From: Pelomonas sp963422775
GTDB lineage: Bacteria; Pseudomonadota; Gammaproteobacteria; Burkholderiales; Burkholderiaceae_C
Direction: 5' to 3'
Assembly: GCA_963422775.4 (NCBI GenBank)
Contig: CAUJSJ030000062.1
Span: forward strand, 70,031-134,030
Length of the DNA stretch: 64,000 nucleotides
Each line of letters starts with the position of its first letter. Positions within the stretch are counted from its first letter, which is position 1. The translations under genes were made by a program, and so were the position numbers. The notes beneath the pieces are model-generated. The model made no database searches. It was not told the DNA's origin and saw only the letters and a list, made by a program, of their open reading frames with translations. Positions 26,048-35,050 of the stretch are shown one piece after another.

Positions 26048-28543
26048 CTACAGCTTGTAATTCAGGGACAGCAGCACGCTGCGCGGCGCGCCGTAGCGCT
26101 CCAGCCCGCCCGACCAGGCATAGCCGAGGCCCTGGTAGTAGCGGCGGTCGAGCACGTTGTCGACACTCACGCGCAGCTGTACCTGCTCGCTGAGGCGGTA
26201 GCCGGCCGTCAGCCCGACGATGGCGTAGCCGCCCTGCTGCGTCAGGTAAGCCGTGTCGCGGCGGTCAATCTTGTCCTGGGCGTAGACGGAGGCGCCGAGG
26301 TTCCATTTTGCCAGGCTGCCGCTCAGCTGCACCGTCGTGTACAACTTGAACAATTGCTTCGGCTCATCGGTGGCGATGCGCTGGCCGATGTTCGCCGCCA
26401 CGCTGTCTTTCGCGTACTTGGCCAGCACGTAGGTGTAGCCGCCCGCGATCTGCCAGCCCGGCAGAGGCGAGCCCGACAACTGCAAGTCGACGCCTTCGCT
26501 TTTTACCTGCCCGGCCGCGCGGGCGCAATAGATGGCGCCGCCCGTGGGGCAATTGACGTCATCGGCCATGGCGCGGTTATTCTGCTTGATGCGGAACAGC
26601 GCGCCGCTGGTATTGAGCCTGCCGCCGAAATATTCTCCCTTGACGCCCACTTCCAGGTTGGTGCCGCTCAACGGTGGCAAGGTATTGCCCTTGACATCGA
26701 GCACGCTTTGCGGCTGGAAGATCTGCGTGCCGCTCGCATACACGGAGTGGTGCGCGTCCAGGTCATAGACCAGACCCGCGTATGGCGTAAACTTCGCGTT
26801 TTCCGTCAGGTCGCGGCGCCACGTCGGATTGGTGGCATACCAGCCCGTGACATCCTGCGCATACCAGCCGAAGCGCCCGCCCAGCACCAGGCGCAGCGGA
26901 TCGGCCAGGCTGAAGGTGCCGGCCGCATACAGGCCCTTCTCGTCCGTCTTGCGGCCCCAGTTGTACGGCTCGAACGGCGCGCCGCGCATCGGGTAGGCGT
27001 GCGGATTCCAGTGGCCGATATCGATCACGCGCGTTTGCGCGCCTTCCCAGCTCTGGGCCGCGTCCGAATCGTCATGGCGGTAGCTGGCGCCGATGATGAC
27101 GTCGTGCTGGCGGCCGAACCAGGTGACGGGACCGCTCAAGCGCCAGTCGGCCACCACTTGTTGCGTGTTGTACTTCCAGCCCGTTTCCGACTGGTTCAGC
27201 TTGTATATTTCGCCATCGATGCGGCTGTTGGTGGTATTGCGCGTCGAGGATGAGGCATCGATATGCGTGATGGCGAAGCGGCTGCGCCAGCCCTGCTCCA
27301 GCTTGGTTTCCAGGTCGGCGAAGACGACGTTGTTGTCGCGTTTCTGGAACGAGTCGGCATTGTTCAGGAAAGTCGAGCGGGGCAAGTCCATGTGGCGGCC
27401 GTCGGGCAAGGTCGGCAAGCCGACGAACACGCCGTCGGTGCGACTGTGCTGGCGCGAAAAACCGATGCCGGCCGTGGTCGACGGCGTCAGGTCCGCCTCG
27501 ACGATCGCATACACGGTGCCATTGGTATTATTGACCACGTCGACAAAGCTGTCGCTGTCGCGCCAGCTGGCCGCCACGCGCCCGCGCAGGCTGCCCGAGT
27601 CGTTCAGCGCATTGCTGGCGTCCACCGTCAGTTGCCGGTCCTTCCAGCTGCCCAGGTGAGCGGAGGCATTGAGCAGGGGCGTGGCCGTGGGGCGCTTGCG
27701 TATCATGTTGATGCTGCCCGACGGCGCGCCCGCCCCTTCCATCAGCCCGGTGGCGCCGCGCACCACTTCCACGCGGTCGTACATCAGCATGTCGGCCGAG
27801 ACGTTGCGCTCATTGAAACCCGTGACATCGAGCGGCAAGCCATCGACATTCACGTGGCTCAAGGCAAAACCGCGCGCGAAATACGTGGTTTCCTGGTCGG
27901 ACACGCCCTGCGTCTTGCCATACAGGCCGGGCGTGGCGCGCGCCACGTCCTGCAAGGTGGTCAGGTCGAAATCTTCCATTTGCTGGCGCGAAATCACGCT
28001 GACCGTTTGCGGCGTGTGGCGCTGCGACAGGTTCAAGCCCGTGGCCGTCGACAGATTCCTCGACGTGTATAGCCCCGTGCCTTCCGTGGCGCGGTCGGCC
28101 TCGGCGCTGACGATCACGGCGGGCATGCTGTCCAGGCCGCCATCGGCCGTACTGCTACTGATTTTACGCAACAAGTAGTTGCCATTGCCGTTTGCAAGCA
28201 CTTCGAGTCCGCTGCCCTGCAGCAGTTTTTGCAGGCCGGCCGCGACGCCATGGCGGCCCTGCAAGCCCGGCGTCGCCAGGCCGTCGAGCGCCACGCCCTG
28301 CGTGGACAGGTTGATCCCGGCGGCGATGGCAAACGTGGACAGCGCATCGCGCAGGCTGCCGGCGGGAATGCTGTAATCGCGCAGGTTGGCGGCCGGGCTG
28401 GACTCGGCCGCCACCGCCATGTGCGGCAAACCGGCGCCGGCCGCGCCCACGGCCAGGAGCAGGACCAGCGCGGCGCGCACGGCGCCGGTGATGGGATGGA
28501 GCGTCATGCGTGCTGTTGTCAAACTGCGGTGCTGCAAAGCCAT
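26048..28543 (-). CDS. TonB-dependent siderophore receptor with STN signalling domain
   Basis: The 831-residue outer-membrane receptor has a signal peptide (to about residue 45) and an STN domain (about 52-125), which in FpvA/FecA-type transducers signals to a FecR anti-sigma factor. A plug follows (TPQTVSVISRQQMEDF, VEVVRGATGLMEGAGAPSG) and then a beta-barrel ending LSLNYKL. It resembles ferric-siderophore receptors of the FpvA/FhuE type. AAAGGG precedes the ATG. The fecR gene upstream on the same strand completes the cell-surface signalling set; the sigma factor that would come next is missing because the contig changes there. Confidence 0.93.
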   Translation of the reverse strand: MALQHRSLTTARMTLHPITGAVRAALVLLLAVGAAGAGLPHMAVAAESSPAANLRDYSIPAGSLRDALSTFAIAAGINLSTQGVALDGLATPGLQGRHGVAAGLQKLLQGSGLEVLANGNGNYLLRKISSSTADGGLDSMPAVIVSAEADRATEGTGLYTSRNLSTATGLNLSQRHTPQTVSVISRQQMEDFDLTTLQDVARATPGLYGKTQGVSDQETTYFARGFALSHVNVDGLPLDVTGFNERNVSADMLMYDRVEVVRGATGLMEGAGAPSGSINMIRKRPTATPLLNASAHLGSWKDRQLTVDASNALNDSGSLRGRVAASWRDSDSFVDVVNNTNGTVYAIVEADLTPSTTAGIGFSRQHSRTDGVFVGLPTLPDGRHMDLPRSTFLNNADSFQKRDNNVVFADLETKLEQGWRSRFAITHIDASSSTRNTTNSRIDGEIYKLNQSETGWKYNTQQVVADWRLSGPVTWFGRQHDVIIGASYRHDDSDAAQSWEGAQTRVIDIGHWNPHAYPMRGAPFEPYNWGRKTDEKGLYAAGTFSLADPLRLVLGGRFGWYAQDVTGWYATNPTWRRDLTENAKFTPYAGLVYDLDAHHSVYASGTQIFQPQSVLDVKGNTLPPLSGTNLEVGVKGEYFGGRLNTSGALFRIKQNNRAMADDVNCPTGGAIYCARAAGQVKSEGVDLQLSGSPLPGWQIAGGYTYVLAKYAKDSVAANIGQRIATDEPKQLFKLYTTVQLSGSLAKWNLGASVYAQDKIDRRDTAYLTQQGGYAIVGLTAGYRLSEQVQLRVSVDNVLDRRYYQGLGYAWSGGLERYGAPRSVLLSLNYKL

Positions 28544-28636
28544 GTGGACCCTTTCGATGGTTCGGATTGTTCGTTCTCTACCTTGTATGACGAAGCAATC
28601 TGAAAAAAGGGACAGGCAAGAAGTAAATTGGGGCAC

Positions 28637-28672
28637 GTCGGCTTAGCGTGGCAAGGCCACGCGTAAGCCGAC
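28637..28672. repeat. REP-like hairpin between fecR and the receptor gene
   Basis: GTCGGCTTA-GCGTGGC pairs with GCCACGC-GTAAGCCGAC, with a one-base bulge and a 3-base loop. It lies four bases after the fecR stop. Elements of the form GTCGGCTTACGCG...CGC(G)TAAGCCGAC are common in Janthinobacterium-like genomes. It may attenuate read-through into the receptor gene. Confidence 0.55.
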
Positions 28673-28676
28673 AATC

Positions 28677-29490
28677 TCAGGCCGCCTCGACACTGATCCA
28701 GTAGCGCGTGCGGCGCACCAGCCGGATCGGCAAGGAACGCTGCAGCAAGAGCAGGATGTTGTCCGGATCGTTCAGCTGGAAGATGCCGTCCACGGGCATG
28801 GCGGCCAGCGCAGGATCGCAGCGCAGCACGCCGTAGCGATAGCGCGCCAACTGCGCCAGCACCTCGCCCAGCGGCATGTGCTCGGCGATCAGCACGCCCT
28901 GCAGCCAGCCGGCAGCGTGCGGCGCCAGCGGCGACAAGGAGGAAACGGCACGCTCATCAAAACTGCCTTGCCGGCCCGCATTGACCCTGCGCACGGTATC
29001 GGGCGCTTGCGCTGGTCGGATCTCGACGGCGCCCTCGCTGACAGCCACCTGCGTGCGCGCCGCCAGCACGCTGCCACCCTGGCGCACGCTGAAGTGCGTG
29101 CCCAGCGCGCGCACACTGCCATTGCTGCTGCGTACGAGGAATGGGCGCGCGGGCACGGCCCCGTCGTGCGCCGTGGCGACATGGATTTCCCCGGCATGCA
29201 GCACGATCTGCCGCGCCCCGTCGTCAAAGTGCACGTCGATGGCCGTGTCCGTGTTGAGCACCAGTTGCGTGCCATCCGGCAAGGTCATGTGGCGGATCTC
29301 ACCGCGCGCCGTGCGGATCGCGGCGCGCCAGACCTGCCATGGGGCAGACTGGCTGGCCAGCCACAGCGCCGGTCCGGCCGCGACCAGCCCGGCCAGACCG
29401 TAGAGCACGGCACGCCGCTGCGGCGACTGCGGCGCCGCGTCCGCCGTCTGGCGTAGCGCGGGCGGCACGCTGGCCAGGGTGCCGCACACC
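28677..29490 (-). CDS. fecR: FecR anti-sigma factor, N-terminus missing
   Basis: About 270 residues are present. A membrane helix (AVLYGLAGLVAAGPALWLA) is followed by the FecR domain (TLPDGTQLVLNTDTAIDV, LHAGEIHVATAH, FLVRSSNGSVRALGTHFSVR) and the C-terminal STN-interacting part (YGVLRCDPALAAMPVDGIF). The usual 50-80-residue cytoplasmic anti-sigma domain (DUF4880 type) is absent. Upstream of about 29,490 the frame continues only as antisense of a pseudouridine synthase. The truncation coincides with the change of genome style, so it is probably an assembly artefact. Confidence 0.85.
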
Positions 29491-29510
29491 AGCTCGGCCC
29501 GCTGCTCAAC
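29480..29510. other. Probable chimeric junction between two genomes
   Basis: On the left, minus-strand FecR coding sequence stops making sense. On the right, plus-strand pseudouridine synthase coding sequence begins in mid-protein. No repeat, integrase or insertion sequence is seen at the point. Codon and base style differ on the two sides. Confidence 0.75.
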
Positions 29511-29741
29511 CACGGTCTGGAGCTGGACGGCGAGGAACTCAAGCCCGCCAAGGTCAGCTGGCAGAACGAGCACCAGCTGCGTTTCGTGTTGCGCGAGGGC
29601 AAGAAGCGCCAGATCCGCCGCATGTGCGAACTGGTCGGGCTCAAGGTCGTGGGCCTGAAGCGCGTGCGCATCGGCCGCATCCCGCTCGGCCATCTGCCTG
29701 TGGGTCAGTGGCGCTACCTCGCGCCATGGGAGAAGTTCTGA
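29490..29741 (+). CDS. 23S rRNA pseudouridine synthase (RluB/RluF type), C-terminal fragment
   Basis: About 83 C-terminal residues are visible: LLNHGLELDGEELKPAK, then the family signature EGKKRQIRRMCELVGL, then VRIGRIPLGHLPVGQWR. The catalytic Asp region and S4 domain are missing because the contig changes at about 29,490. The stop overlaps the miaA start by 16 bases, so the gene pair belongs to the right-hand genome. Confidence 0.8.
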   Translation, partial: QLGPLLNHGLELDGEELKPAKVSWQNEHQLRFVLREGKKRQIRRMCELVGLKVVGLKRVRIGRIPLGHLPVGQWRYLAPWEKF

Positions 29742-30652
29742 CCCCGATCTGCCTGGCCGGCCCCACCGGCTGCGGCAAAACGGCAGCGGCCTTGGCGATT
29801 GCCGACGTGTTGCCGGTCGAGATCATCAGCGTCGACTCGGCACTGGTCTACCGCGGCATGGACATCGGCACCGCCAAGCCCTCGGCGGCCGAGCTGGCCG
29901 CGGTACCGCACCACCTGATCGACATCCTCGATCCGACCGAGAGCTACTCGGCCGCCGAGTTCGTGCGCACCGCCAAGCGGCTGGCCGCCGAGATCAGTGC
30001 GCGCGGCCGGCTGCCGCTGCTGGTGGGCGGCACGATGCTGTACTTCAGGGCGCTGTTCGACGGCCTGTCGGAGCTGCCCCAGGCCGACACCGAACTGCGT
30101 GCCACCATCGACGCCGAAGCCGCCGAGCGCGGCTGGCCGGCGATGCACGCCGAACTCGCGAAGCTGGACCCGGAGACCGGCGCCCGCCTGGCACCCAACG
30201 ACAGCCAGCGCATCCAGCGCGCGCTCGAAGTGATCCGCCTGACCGGCCAACGCCTGAGCGCGCTGCACGCCGCGTCACGCGACGAGGGCGTGGACTGGCC
30301 GCTGTTCTCGCTGGAGCCCACCGACCGCGCCTGGCTGCACGAGCGGCTGGCCCAGCGCTTCGACGCGATGCTGGCCCAGGGCCTCGTCGACGAGGTCAAG
30401 GCGCTGCGCGCCCGCGGCGACCTGAGCCTGGCGCTGCCGTCGATGCGCTGCGTCGGCTACCGCCAGGTCTGGGAAGCACTTGACGCCGAAAACTTCTCCG
30501 ACCTGCGCGAGCGCGGCATCGCCGCCACCCGCCAGTTGGCCAAGCGCCAGATCACCTGGCTGCGCGCCATGCCCCAGCGCTGCGTCATCGCCTGCGACGG
30601 GCCGCAACCCATCGCCGAGCTGCTCGCCGGCCTGCAAAGACTGCTCGGCTAG
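29726..30652 (+). CDS. miaA: tRNA dimethylallyltransferase
   Basis: MiaA adds a dimethylallyl group to A37 of tRNAs that read UNN codons. The 308-residue protein has a P-loop (GPTGCGKT, about 12-19), the SVDSALVYRGMDIGTAKP block with catalytic Asp, and the C-terminal MRCVGYRQ and KRQITWLR motifs. The ATG at 29726 lies inside the end of the pseudouridine synthase gene. Upstream in-frame sequence belongs to that gene's other frame. Confidence 0.96.
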   Translation: MGEVLTPICLAGPTGCGKTAAALAIADVLPVEIISVDSALVYRGMDIGTAKPSAAELAAVPHHLIDILDPTESYSAAEFVRTAKRLAAEISARGRLPLLVGGTMLYFRALFDGLSELPQADTELRATIDAEAAERGWPAMHAELAKLDPETGARLAPNDSQRIQRALEVIRLTGQRLSALHAASRDEGVDWPLFSLEPTDRAWLHERLAQRFDAMLAQGLVDEVKALRARGDLSLALPSMRCVGYRQVWEALDAENFSDLRERGIAATRQLAKRQITWLRAMPQRCVIACDGPQPIAELLAGLQRLLG

Positions 30653-30683
30653 AAAGCCCTTGCACGCGCCGGAAAGCCCCGCT

Positions 30684-30709
30684 AAAGTGATATCACTTTG
30701 ATTCACTTT
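30684..30709 (+). promoter_or_regulatory. Palindrome plus extra half-site upstream of the SPFH operon
   Basis: AAAGTGATATCACTTT is a perfect 16-bp palindrome. The half-site TCACTTT repeats 10 bases (one helical turn) later at 30703-30709. It is the only AT-rich stretch in this gap and lies 17 bases before the SPFH start. The operon encodes a small ribbon-helix-helix-like protein, which could bind here and autoregulate. Confidence 0.55.
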
Positions 30710-30725
30710 TGAAACAGGTCTCACC

Positions 30726-31610
30726 ATGCTCAACCCCTCCCCGTCGCGCACCCTCGTGACCGAGCGCCCGGCCCGTGCCAGCAATGGCTATCTGATGGCC
30801 GCCGTGGGTCTGGCATTGGGCGGGTTGGGCGCGTTCGCGCTGACCCGCGACCTGCCGGCCTACGGCATTCCGCTGGGGCTGGCCGGCTTGTTCGTGATGG
30901 CCGGCCTGTACATGCTCAACCCCAACCAGGCCGCCGCGCTGACGCTGTTCGGTGCCTACATCGGCAGCGACCGCGGCGCCGGCCTGCGCTGGGCCAACCC
31001 GCTGTCGCTGAAGAAGCGCATCTCCCTGCGCGACCGCAACCTCAACGCGCCGGTGCTCAAGGTCAACGACCAGCGCGGCAACCCCATCGAGATCGCTGCC
31101 GTCGTCGTCTGGCGGGTGCGCGACACCGCGCAGGCACTGTTCCAGGTGGACGACTACGAGGCCTATGTGCGCGTGCAGGCCGAAGCCGCCATCCGCCACC
31201 TCGCCGCTTGCTATGCCTACGACGAGTCCGACGACATCGGCACCGGCCGCGTGACGCTGCGCGGCGGGCAGGACGCCGTGGCCCAGGCCCTGCGCGCCGA
31301 ACTGCAGGCCCGCTTCGACGACGCCGGGGTCGACGTGCTGGACGCCAAGATCAGCCACCTTGCCTACGCCCCCGAGATCGCCCAGGTCATGCTGCGCCGC
31401 CAGCAGGCCGAGGCCATCATCGGCGCACGCAGCAAGATCGTGATGGGCGCGGTCACGATGGTGGAGTCGGCGCTGCAGGGCCTGAGCGAGCGCCAGATCG
31501 TCGTGCTGGACGATGAGCGCAAGGCAGCAATGGTCAGCAACCTGCTCGTCGTGCTGTGCTCGGACCGCGAGACGCAGCCGGTGGTCAACACGGGCACTCT
31601 TTACACCTGA
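30726..31610 (+). CDS. SPFH/band-7 (stomatin-like) membrane protein
   Basis: The 294-residue protein has two adjacent membrane helices (about 22-62) followed by an SPFH domain (NPLSLKKRISLRDRNLNAP, VVVWRVRDTAQALF, VRVQAEAAIRHLA) and a helical tail rich in Gln/Glu and Ala. SPFH proteins oligomerise at the membrane and organise microdomains or proteases. The next gene starts seven bases after its stop. Such SPFH genes are often followed by a small DNA-binding protein, as here. Confidence 0.9.
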   Translation: MLNPSPSRTLVTERPARASNGYLMAAVGLALGGLGAFALTRDLPAYGIPLGLAGLFVMAGLYMLNPNQAAALTLFGAYIGSDRGAGLRWANPLSLKKRISLRDRNLNAPVLKVNDQRGNPIEIAAVVVWRVRDTAQALFQVDDYEAYVRVQAEAAIRHLAACYAYDESDDIGTGRVTLRGGQDAVAQALRAELQARFDDAGVDVLDAKISHLAYAPEIAQVMLRRQQAEAIIGARSKIVMGAVTMVESALQGLSERQIVVLDDERKAAMVSNLLVVLCSDRETQPVVNTGTLYT

Positions 31611-31617
31611 AGAAGCT

Positions 31618-31827
31618 GTGGCCAGCCCTGACAAAAAGGCCTTCCCGCTGCGCGTCGACCCCGCGTTGTGGGCCGAGGTCGAGCGGCTCGCGGCGATGGA
31701 GCTGCGCAGCGCCAACGCGCAGGCGGAGCTGCTGCTTCGCGAGGCGCTGGGCCGGCGCGGCATCAAGCTGGCGCCACCCCAGGGTCGAGCCCCTGCTGCA
31801 CGCAAGGACCCAGAATCCAGCCCATGA
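31618..31827 (+). CDS. Small Arc/ribbon-helix-helix-like protein
   Basis: The 69-residue protein begins at a GTG. The core FPLRVDPALWAEVERLAAMELRSANAQAELLLREAL fits the strand-helix-helix of Arc/MetJ-type repressors: a short beta-strand (FPLRVD) and two helices. It overlaps the next ATPase gene by four bases (ATGA). It may repress the SPFH operon by binding the palindrome at 30684-30709. No toxin partner is adjacent. Confidence 0.7.
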   Translation: MASPDKKAFPLRVDPALWAEVERLAAMELRSANAQAELLLREALGRRGIKLAPPQGRAPAARKDPESSP

Positions 31828-32489
31828 GTCTCTTGAGTGCGCGCGGCCTGTCCAAGGCCTACGGTGACGTGGTGGTGTTTTCGGAGGTCGACATCGACCT
31901 CGCCCCTGGCGAGATCGTCGCGCTGCTGGGCGAGTCCGGCAGCGGCAAGTCGACGCTGCTGAATTGCCTGGCGGGCCTCGATGAAGCGGATGCCGGCAGC
32001 ATCATGCTGGCCGACCAGGACTTGCGTGCGCTGGACGACGACGCCCGCTCGGCCTTGCGGCGGCGCGAACTCGGCTTCGTCTTCCAGGCCTTTCACCTGC
32101 TGCCCCACCTGAGCGTGGCCGACAACGTCGCGCTGCCGCTGCGCCTGCTGGGCCAGCGTAACGACGAGCGCACCGTTGAACGTGTCAGGCAGATGCTCGC
32201 TGCCGTCAACCTGGCCCCGCTCGCCACCCGCATGCCACGCCAGCTGTCGGGCGGCCAGCTGCAACGCGTGGCGATTGCGAGGGCGCTGGTGCACCGCCCT
32301 CGCCTGGTGCTCGCCGACGAGCCCACCGGCAACCTCGACCCCGGGCATGCCGCCGAGGTGCTGGACCTGCTGAAGCGCTGCACGCACGAGGCGGGCGCGG
32401 CCTGCCTGCTGGTCACGCACTCCGAGCGCGCGGCGGAGGCGGCGGACCGGCGCTTGCGGCTGGACGCGCAGGGCCTGCACACCGCATGA
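31824..32489 (+). CDS. ABC transporter ATP-binding protein (LolD/MacB-like)
   Basis: The 221-residue ATPase has Walker A GESGSGKS (about 36-43), signature LSGGQLQR, Walker B LVLADEPTGNLD and the H-loop THS. Its close relatives are LolD and the ATPase of AttEFGH-type systems. It overlaps the upstream small gene and the downstream permease gene by four bases each. It powers the FtsX-type permease that follows. Confidence 0.93.
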   Translation: MSLLSARGLSKAYGDVVVFSEVDIDLAPGEIVALLGESGSGKSTLLNCLAGLDEADAGSIMLADQDLRALDDDARSALRRRELGFVFQAFHLLPHLSVADNVALPLRLLGQRNDERTVERVRQMLAAVNLAPLATRMPRQLSGGQLQRVAIARALVHRPRLVLADEPTGNLDPGHAAEVLDLLKRCTHEAGAACLLVTHSERAAEAADRRLRLDAQGLHTA

Positions 32490-35050
32490 CGGGCATGAAA
32501 CTCTGGGCCGCCATCTCCTGGCCGGCCTGGCGCGACCAGCCTGGTCGCGTCGTGTTGGCCATCGTCGCCGTCATGCTCGGCGTGGCACTGGCCTTCGGCG
32601 TGCATCTGCTCAACGGCGCGGCCCTCACCGAGTTCGCCCGCGCGGCCCGCGGCGTCAACGGCCAGCCCGACCTGATCCTGCGCGCCCGCTCCGGCCCACT
32701 GACCGATGCCGACTTCGCCGAGTTGCTCAACCGGCCCGAGGTGGCCGCCGCCAGCCCCGTCGTCGAGGCCCAGGCGCTGTGGCCCGGCCAGTCCGGGCCG
32801 GATGGCCGTGGCCTGTCCATCCACCTCATCGGCCTGGACCCGCTGGCCCTGCTGGCCTCGGCGGCCGATGGCCACCCGCTGGCGCCGGAGCTGACGCCGC
32901 AGATCGAAGGCGGCCCCGCCCAGGCGTTGGCCGCCAACACCGTGCATCTGAACGCCGCCGCCCGCGCCCGCCTGCCCAAGGGGGCGACGAGCCTGGCGCT
33001 GCGCCTGCCCCAGCCCGGTGGCGGTGCGCCGCGCGATATCGAGCTGGCCATCGGCGGCCGCGTTGCCGCCGGCACCACCCCGCTGGGCGTGCTGGACATT
33101 GCCGACGCGCAGGTGGTGTTCAACCGCCTGGACAGCCTGGACCGCATCGACCTGCAGCTCGCGCCCGGCGTGGACGCCGCCGCGTGGGCCGCCAAACTGC
33201 CCTCACGCTGGCAGGCCACGCCGCCCGACGACGAAGGCGCACGCCTGTCCGACCTGACGCGCGCCTACCGCGTCAACCTCGGGCTGCTGTCGCTGATGGC
33301 GCTGTTCACGGGCAGCTTCCTCGTCTACGCGGTGCTGTCGCTGGCCACCGCCCAGCGCCTGCCGCAGTGGGCGCTGGTGGGCGTGCTGGGCGTGTCGGCG
33401 CGCATGCGCTGGCGGCTGATCCTGATGGAGGGGCTGATCATCGGCGTTGCTGGCACGCTGCTGGGCCTGGCCCTGGGCGCGGGCCTGGCCGCCGGTGCGC
33501 TGAAGCTGCTCGGCAGCGACCTCGGTCTGCACGCTGCCGGTGACTCGTCGGCCGAGCTGCTGTGGCGCCAGCCGCTGGTGCTGCCGGCGCTGGTCTACGG
33601 GGCCCTGGGCCTGGCCGCGGCCCTGGTCGCCGCGCTCGCGCCGGCGCTGACGGTGCGGCGCATCGAACCCGCCCTCGTACTCAAAGGCCTGGGCCTGCCG
33701 GCGAGCCGCACGCTGCCGGCCTGGGTCGGTGGCGGGCTGCTGGCGCTGGGGGCGGCGCTGGCCCGGTTGCCTCCGGTGTGGGGCGACACGCCGGTGGCGG
33801 CGTATCTCTCCATGCTCTGCCTGCTGATGGGTGGCCTGGCCTTGGTGCCAGCCCTGGTGCGTGGCATGACGGCGGCGCTTGCCGCGCTGCCCGAAACGAC
33901 GCGGGGCGCGCTGCTGCTGCTGGCCCGCGAACGCAGCCGCGACCAGGCGACCGAGGCGCGCCGGTCCCTCGCCGGCGTGCTCGTCGCGCTGGCGCTGGCC
34001 GTGGCGATGACGGTGATGATCGGCAGCTTTCGCGAGTCGCTGATGCGCTGGCTGGACGAGGCGCTGCCGGCCGACCTCTACGTTCGCAGCGCGCTGCGTG
34101 GCGCGAGCGGTATGCCGGCACCGCTGCCGCCGGCGTTGCTGGCGGCCCTGCCCCGCCTGCCCGAAGTGGCCCGCACCGCGCCGCAGCGCACCGCCCGCCT
34201 GCGCCTGGCACCCGGCGCCGACGCGGTGGCGCTGACGGCGCGCGATGTGGCTGCCGGCAGCCTGCCCCTGGTCGAGCGCTGGAGCGGCAGCGTGGCGGCA
34301 GATGCCCTGCCCGTCTGGGTCAACGAGATGGCCCGCGACCGCGACGGGCTGGTGCCGGGCCACATCTTCTCCGCCGAGCTGGCCGACGGCGGTCGCGTCG
34401 TCAAGCTGCAGGTGCTGGGCATCTGGCGCGACTACGCCCGACAGAGCACGGCGGTGTGGATGGCCCTGGCCGACTACCGCCGCGTCAGCGGCGACGACAC
34501 GTCGACGGAAGTCGCGCTGTGGCTGGCGCCCGGCCAGACGCTGGACGCCGCGCGCGAGGCCGTGCGCAAGCTCGGCGGCGAGGATGTCGAGATGGCCGCG
34601 GCGGGCGAGCTGCGCACGCTGTCGCTGAAGATCTTCGACCGCAGCTTCGCCATCACCGTCTGGCTGCAGGCCGTGGCGCTGGCCGTGGGGCTGTTCGGCG
34701 TCGTCGCCAGCCAGTCGGCCCAGGCACTGGCGCGCAAGCGCGAGTTCGGGCTGCTGCGACATCTCGGCCTGTCGCGCCGCCAGCTGATGCGGCTGCTGCT
34801 CATCGAGGCCAGCCTCGCGGGCGGCGCGGGTGCACTGGCCGGGCTGGCGCTGGGCCTCGGCTTGAGCGTCGTGCTCGTCTTCGTCGTGAACCCGCAGAGC
34901 TTTCACTGGAGCATGGAGATGCACCTCCCCGTCGCTCGGCTGGCGAGCCTGGTCGGCCTGGCCTTTGCCGCAGCCGTGGGCGCGTCGCTGCTGGCTGGAA
35001 GGCAGGCACTGGGCGCAGACGCAGTGCGCGCCGTGAGGGAGGACGCATGA
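32486..35050 (+). CDS. FtsX/MacB-type ABC transporter permease
   Basis: The 854-residue protein has an N-terminal helix, a periplasmic domain of about 220 residues, then about nine further helices in two FtsX-like bundles (about 260-520 and 700-850) with another periplasmic domain between. The size matches permeases that are two LolC-like halves in one chain. Such mechanotransmission-type transporters act on lipids or lipoproteins in the periplasm. It is overlapped by the ATPase and the lipocalin-like genes, forming one unit. Confidence 0.9.
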   Translation: MTGMKLWAAISWPAWRDQPGRVVLAIVAVMLGVALAFGVHLLNGAALTEFARAARGVNGQPDLILRARSGPLTDADFAELLNRPEVAAASPVVEAQALWPGQSGPDGRGLSIHLIGLDPLALLASAADGHPLAPELTPQIEGGPAQALAANTVHLNAAARARLPKGATSLALRLPQPGGGAPRDIELAIGGRVAAGTTPLGVLDIADAQVVFNRLDSLDRIDLQLAPGVDAAAWAAKLPSRWQATPPDDEGARLSDLTRAYRVNLGLLSLMALFTGSFLVYAVLSLATAQRLPQWALVGVLGVSARMRWRLILMEGLIIGVAGTLLGLALGAGLAAGALKLLGSDLGLHAAGDSSAELLWRQPLVLPALVYGALGLAAALVAALAPALTVRRIEPALVLKGLGLPASRTLPAWVGGGLLALGAALARLPPVWGDTPVAAYLSMLCLLMGGLALVPALVRGMTAALAALPETTRGALLLLARERSRDQATEARRSLAGVLVALALAVAMTVMIGSFRESLMRWLDEALPADLYVRSALRGASGMPAPLPPALLAALPRLPEVARTAPQRTARLRLAPGADAVALTARDVAAGSLPLVERWSGSVAADALPVWVNEMARDRDGLVPGHIFSAELADGGRVVKLQVLGIWRDYARQSTAVWMALADYRRVSGDDTSTEVALWLAPGQTLDAAREAVRKLGGEDVEMAAAGELRTLSLKIFDRSFAITVWLQAVALAVGLFGVVASQSAQALARKREFGLLRHLGLSRRQLMRLLLIEASLAGGAGALAGLALGLGLSVVLVFVVNPQSFHWSMEMHLPVARLASLVGLAFAAAVGASLLAGRQALGADAVRAVREDA

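Noticed and set aside
29480..29510. Junction considered as an integration site of a genomic island
   Set aside because: No tRNA gene, direct repeat, integrase or transposase is near, and both genes at the point are cut rather than duplicated.
29491..29693. N-terminal extension of FecR on the minus strand
   Set aside because: This part is antisense to a clear pseudouridine synthase C-terminus and has no anti-sigma-like sequence.
33203..34924. Minus-strand open frame of 573 codons
   Set aside because: Antisense to the FtsX-type permease; composed mostly of Gln, Arg, His and Ala.
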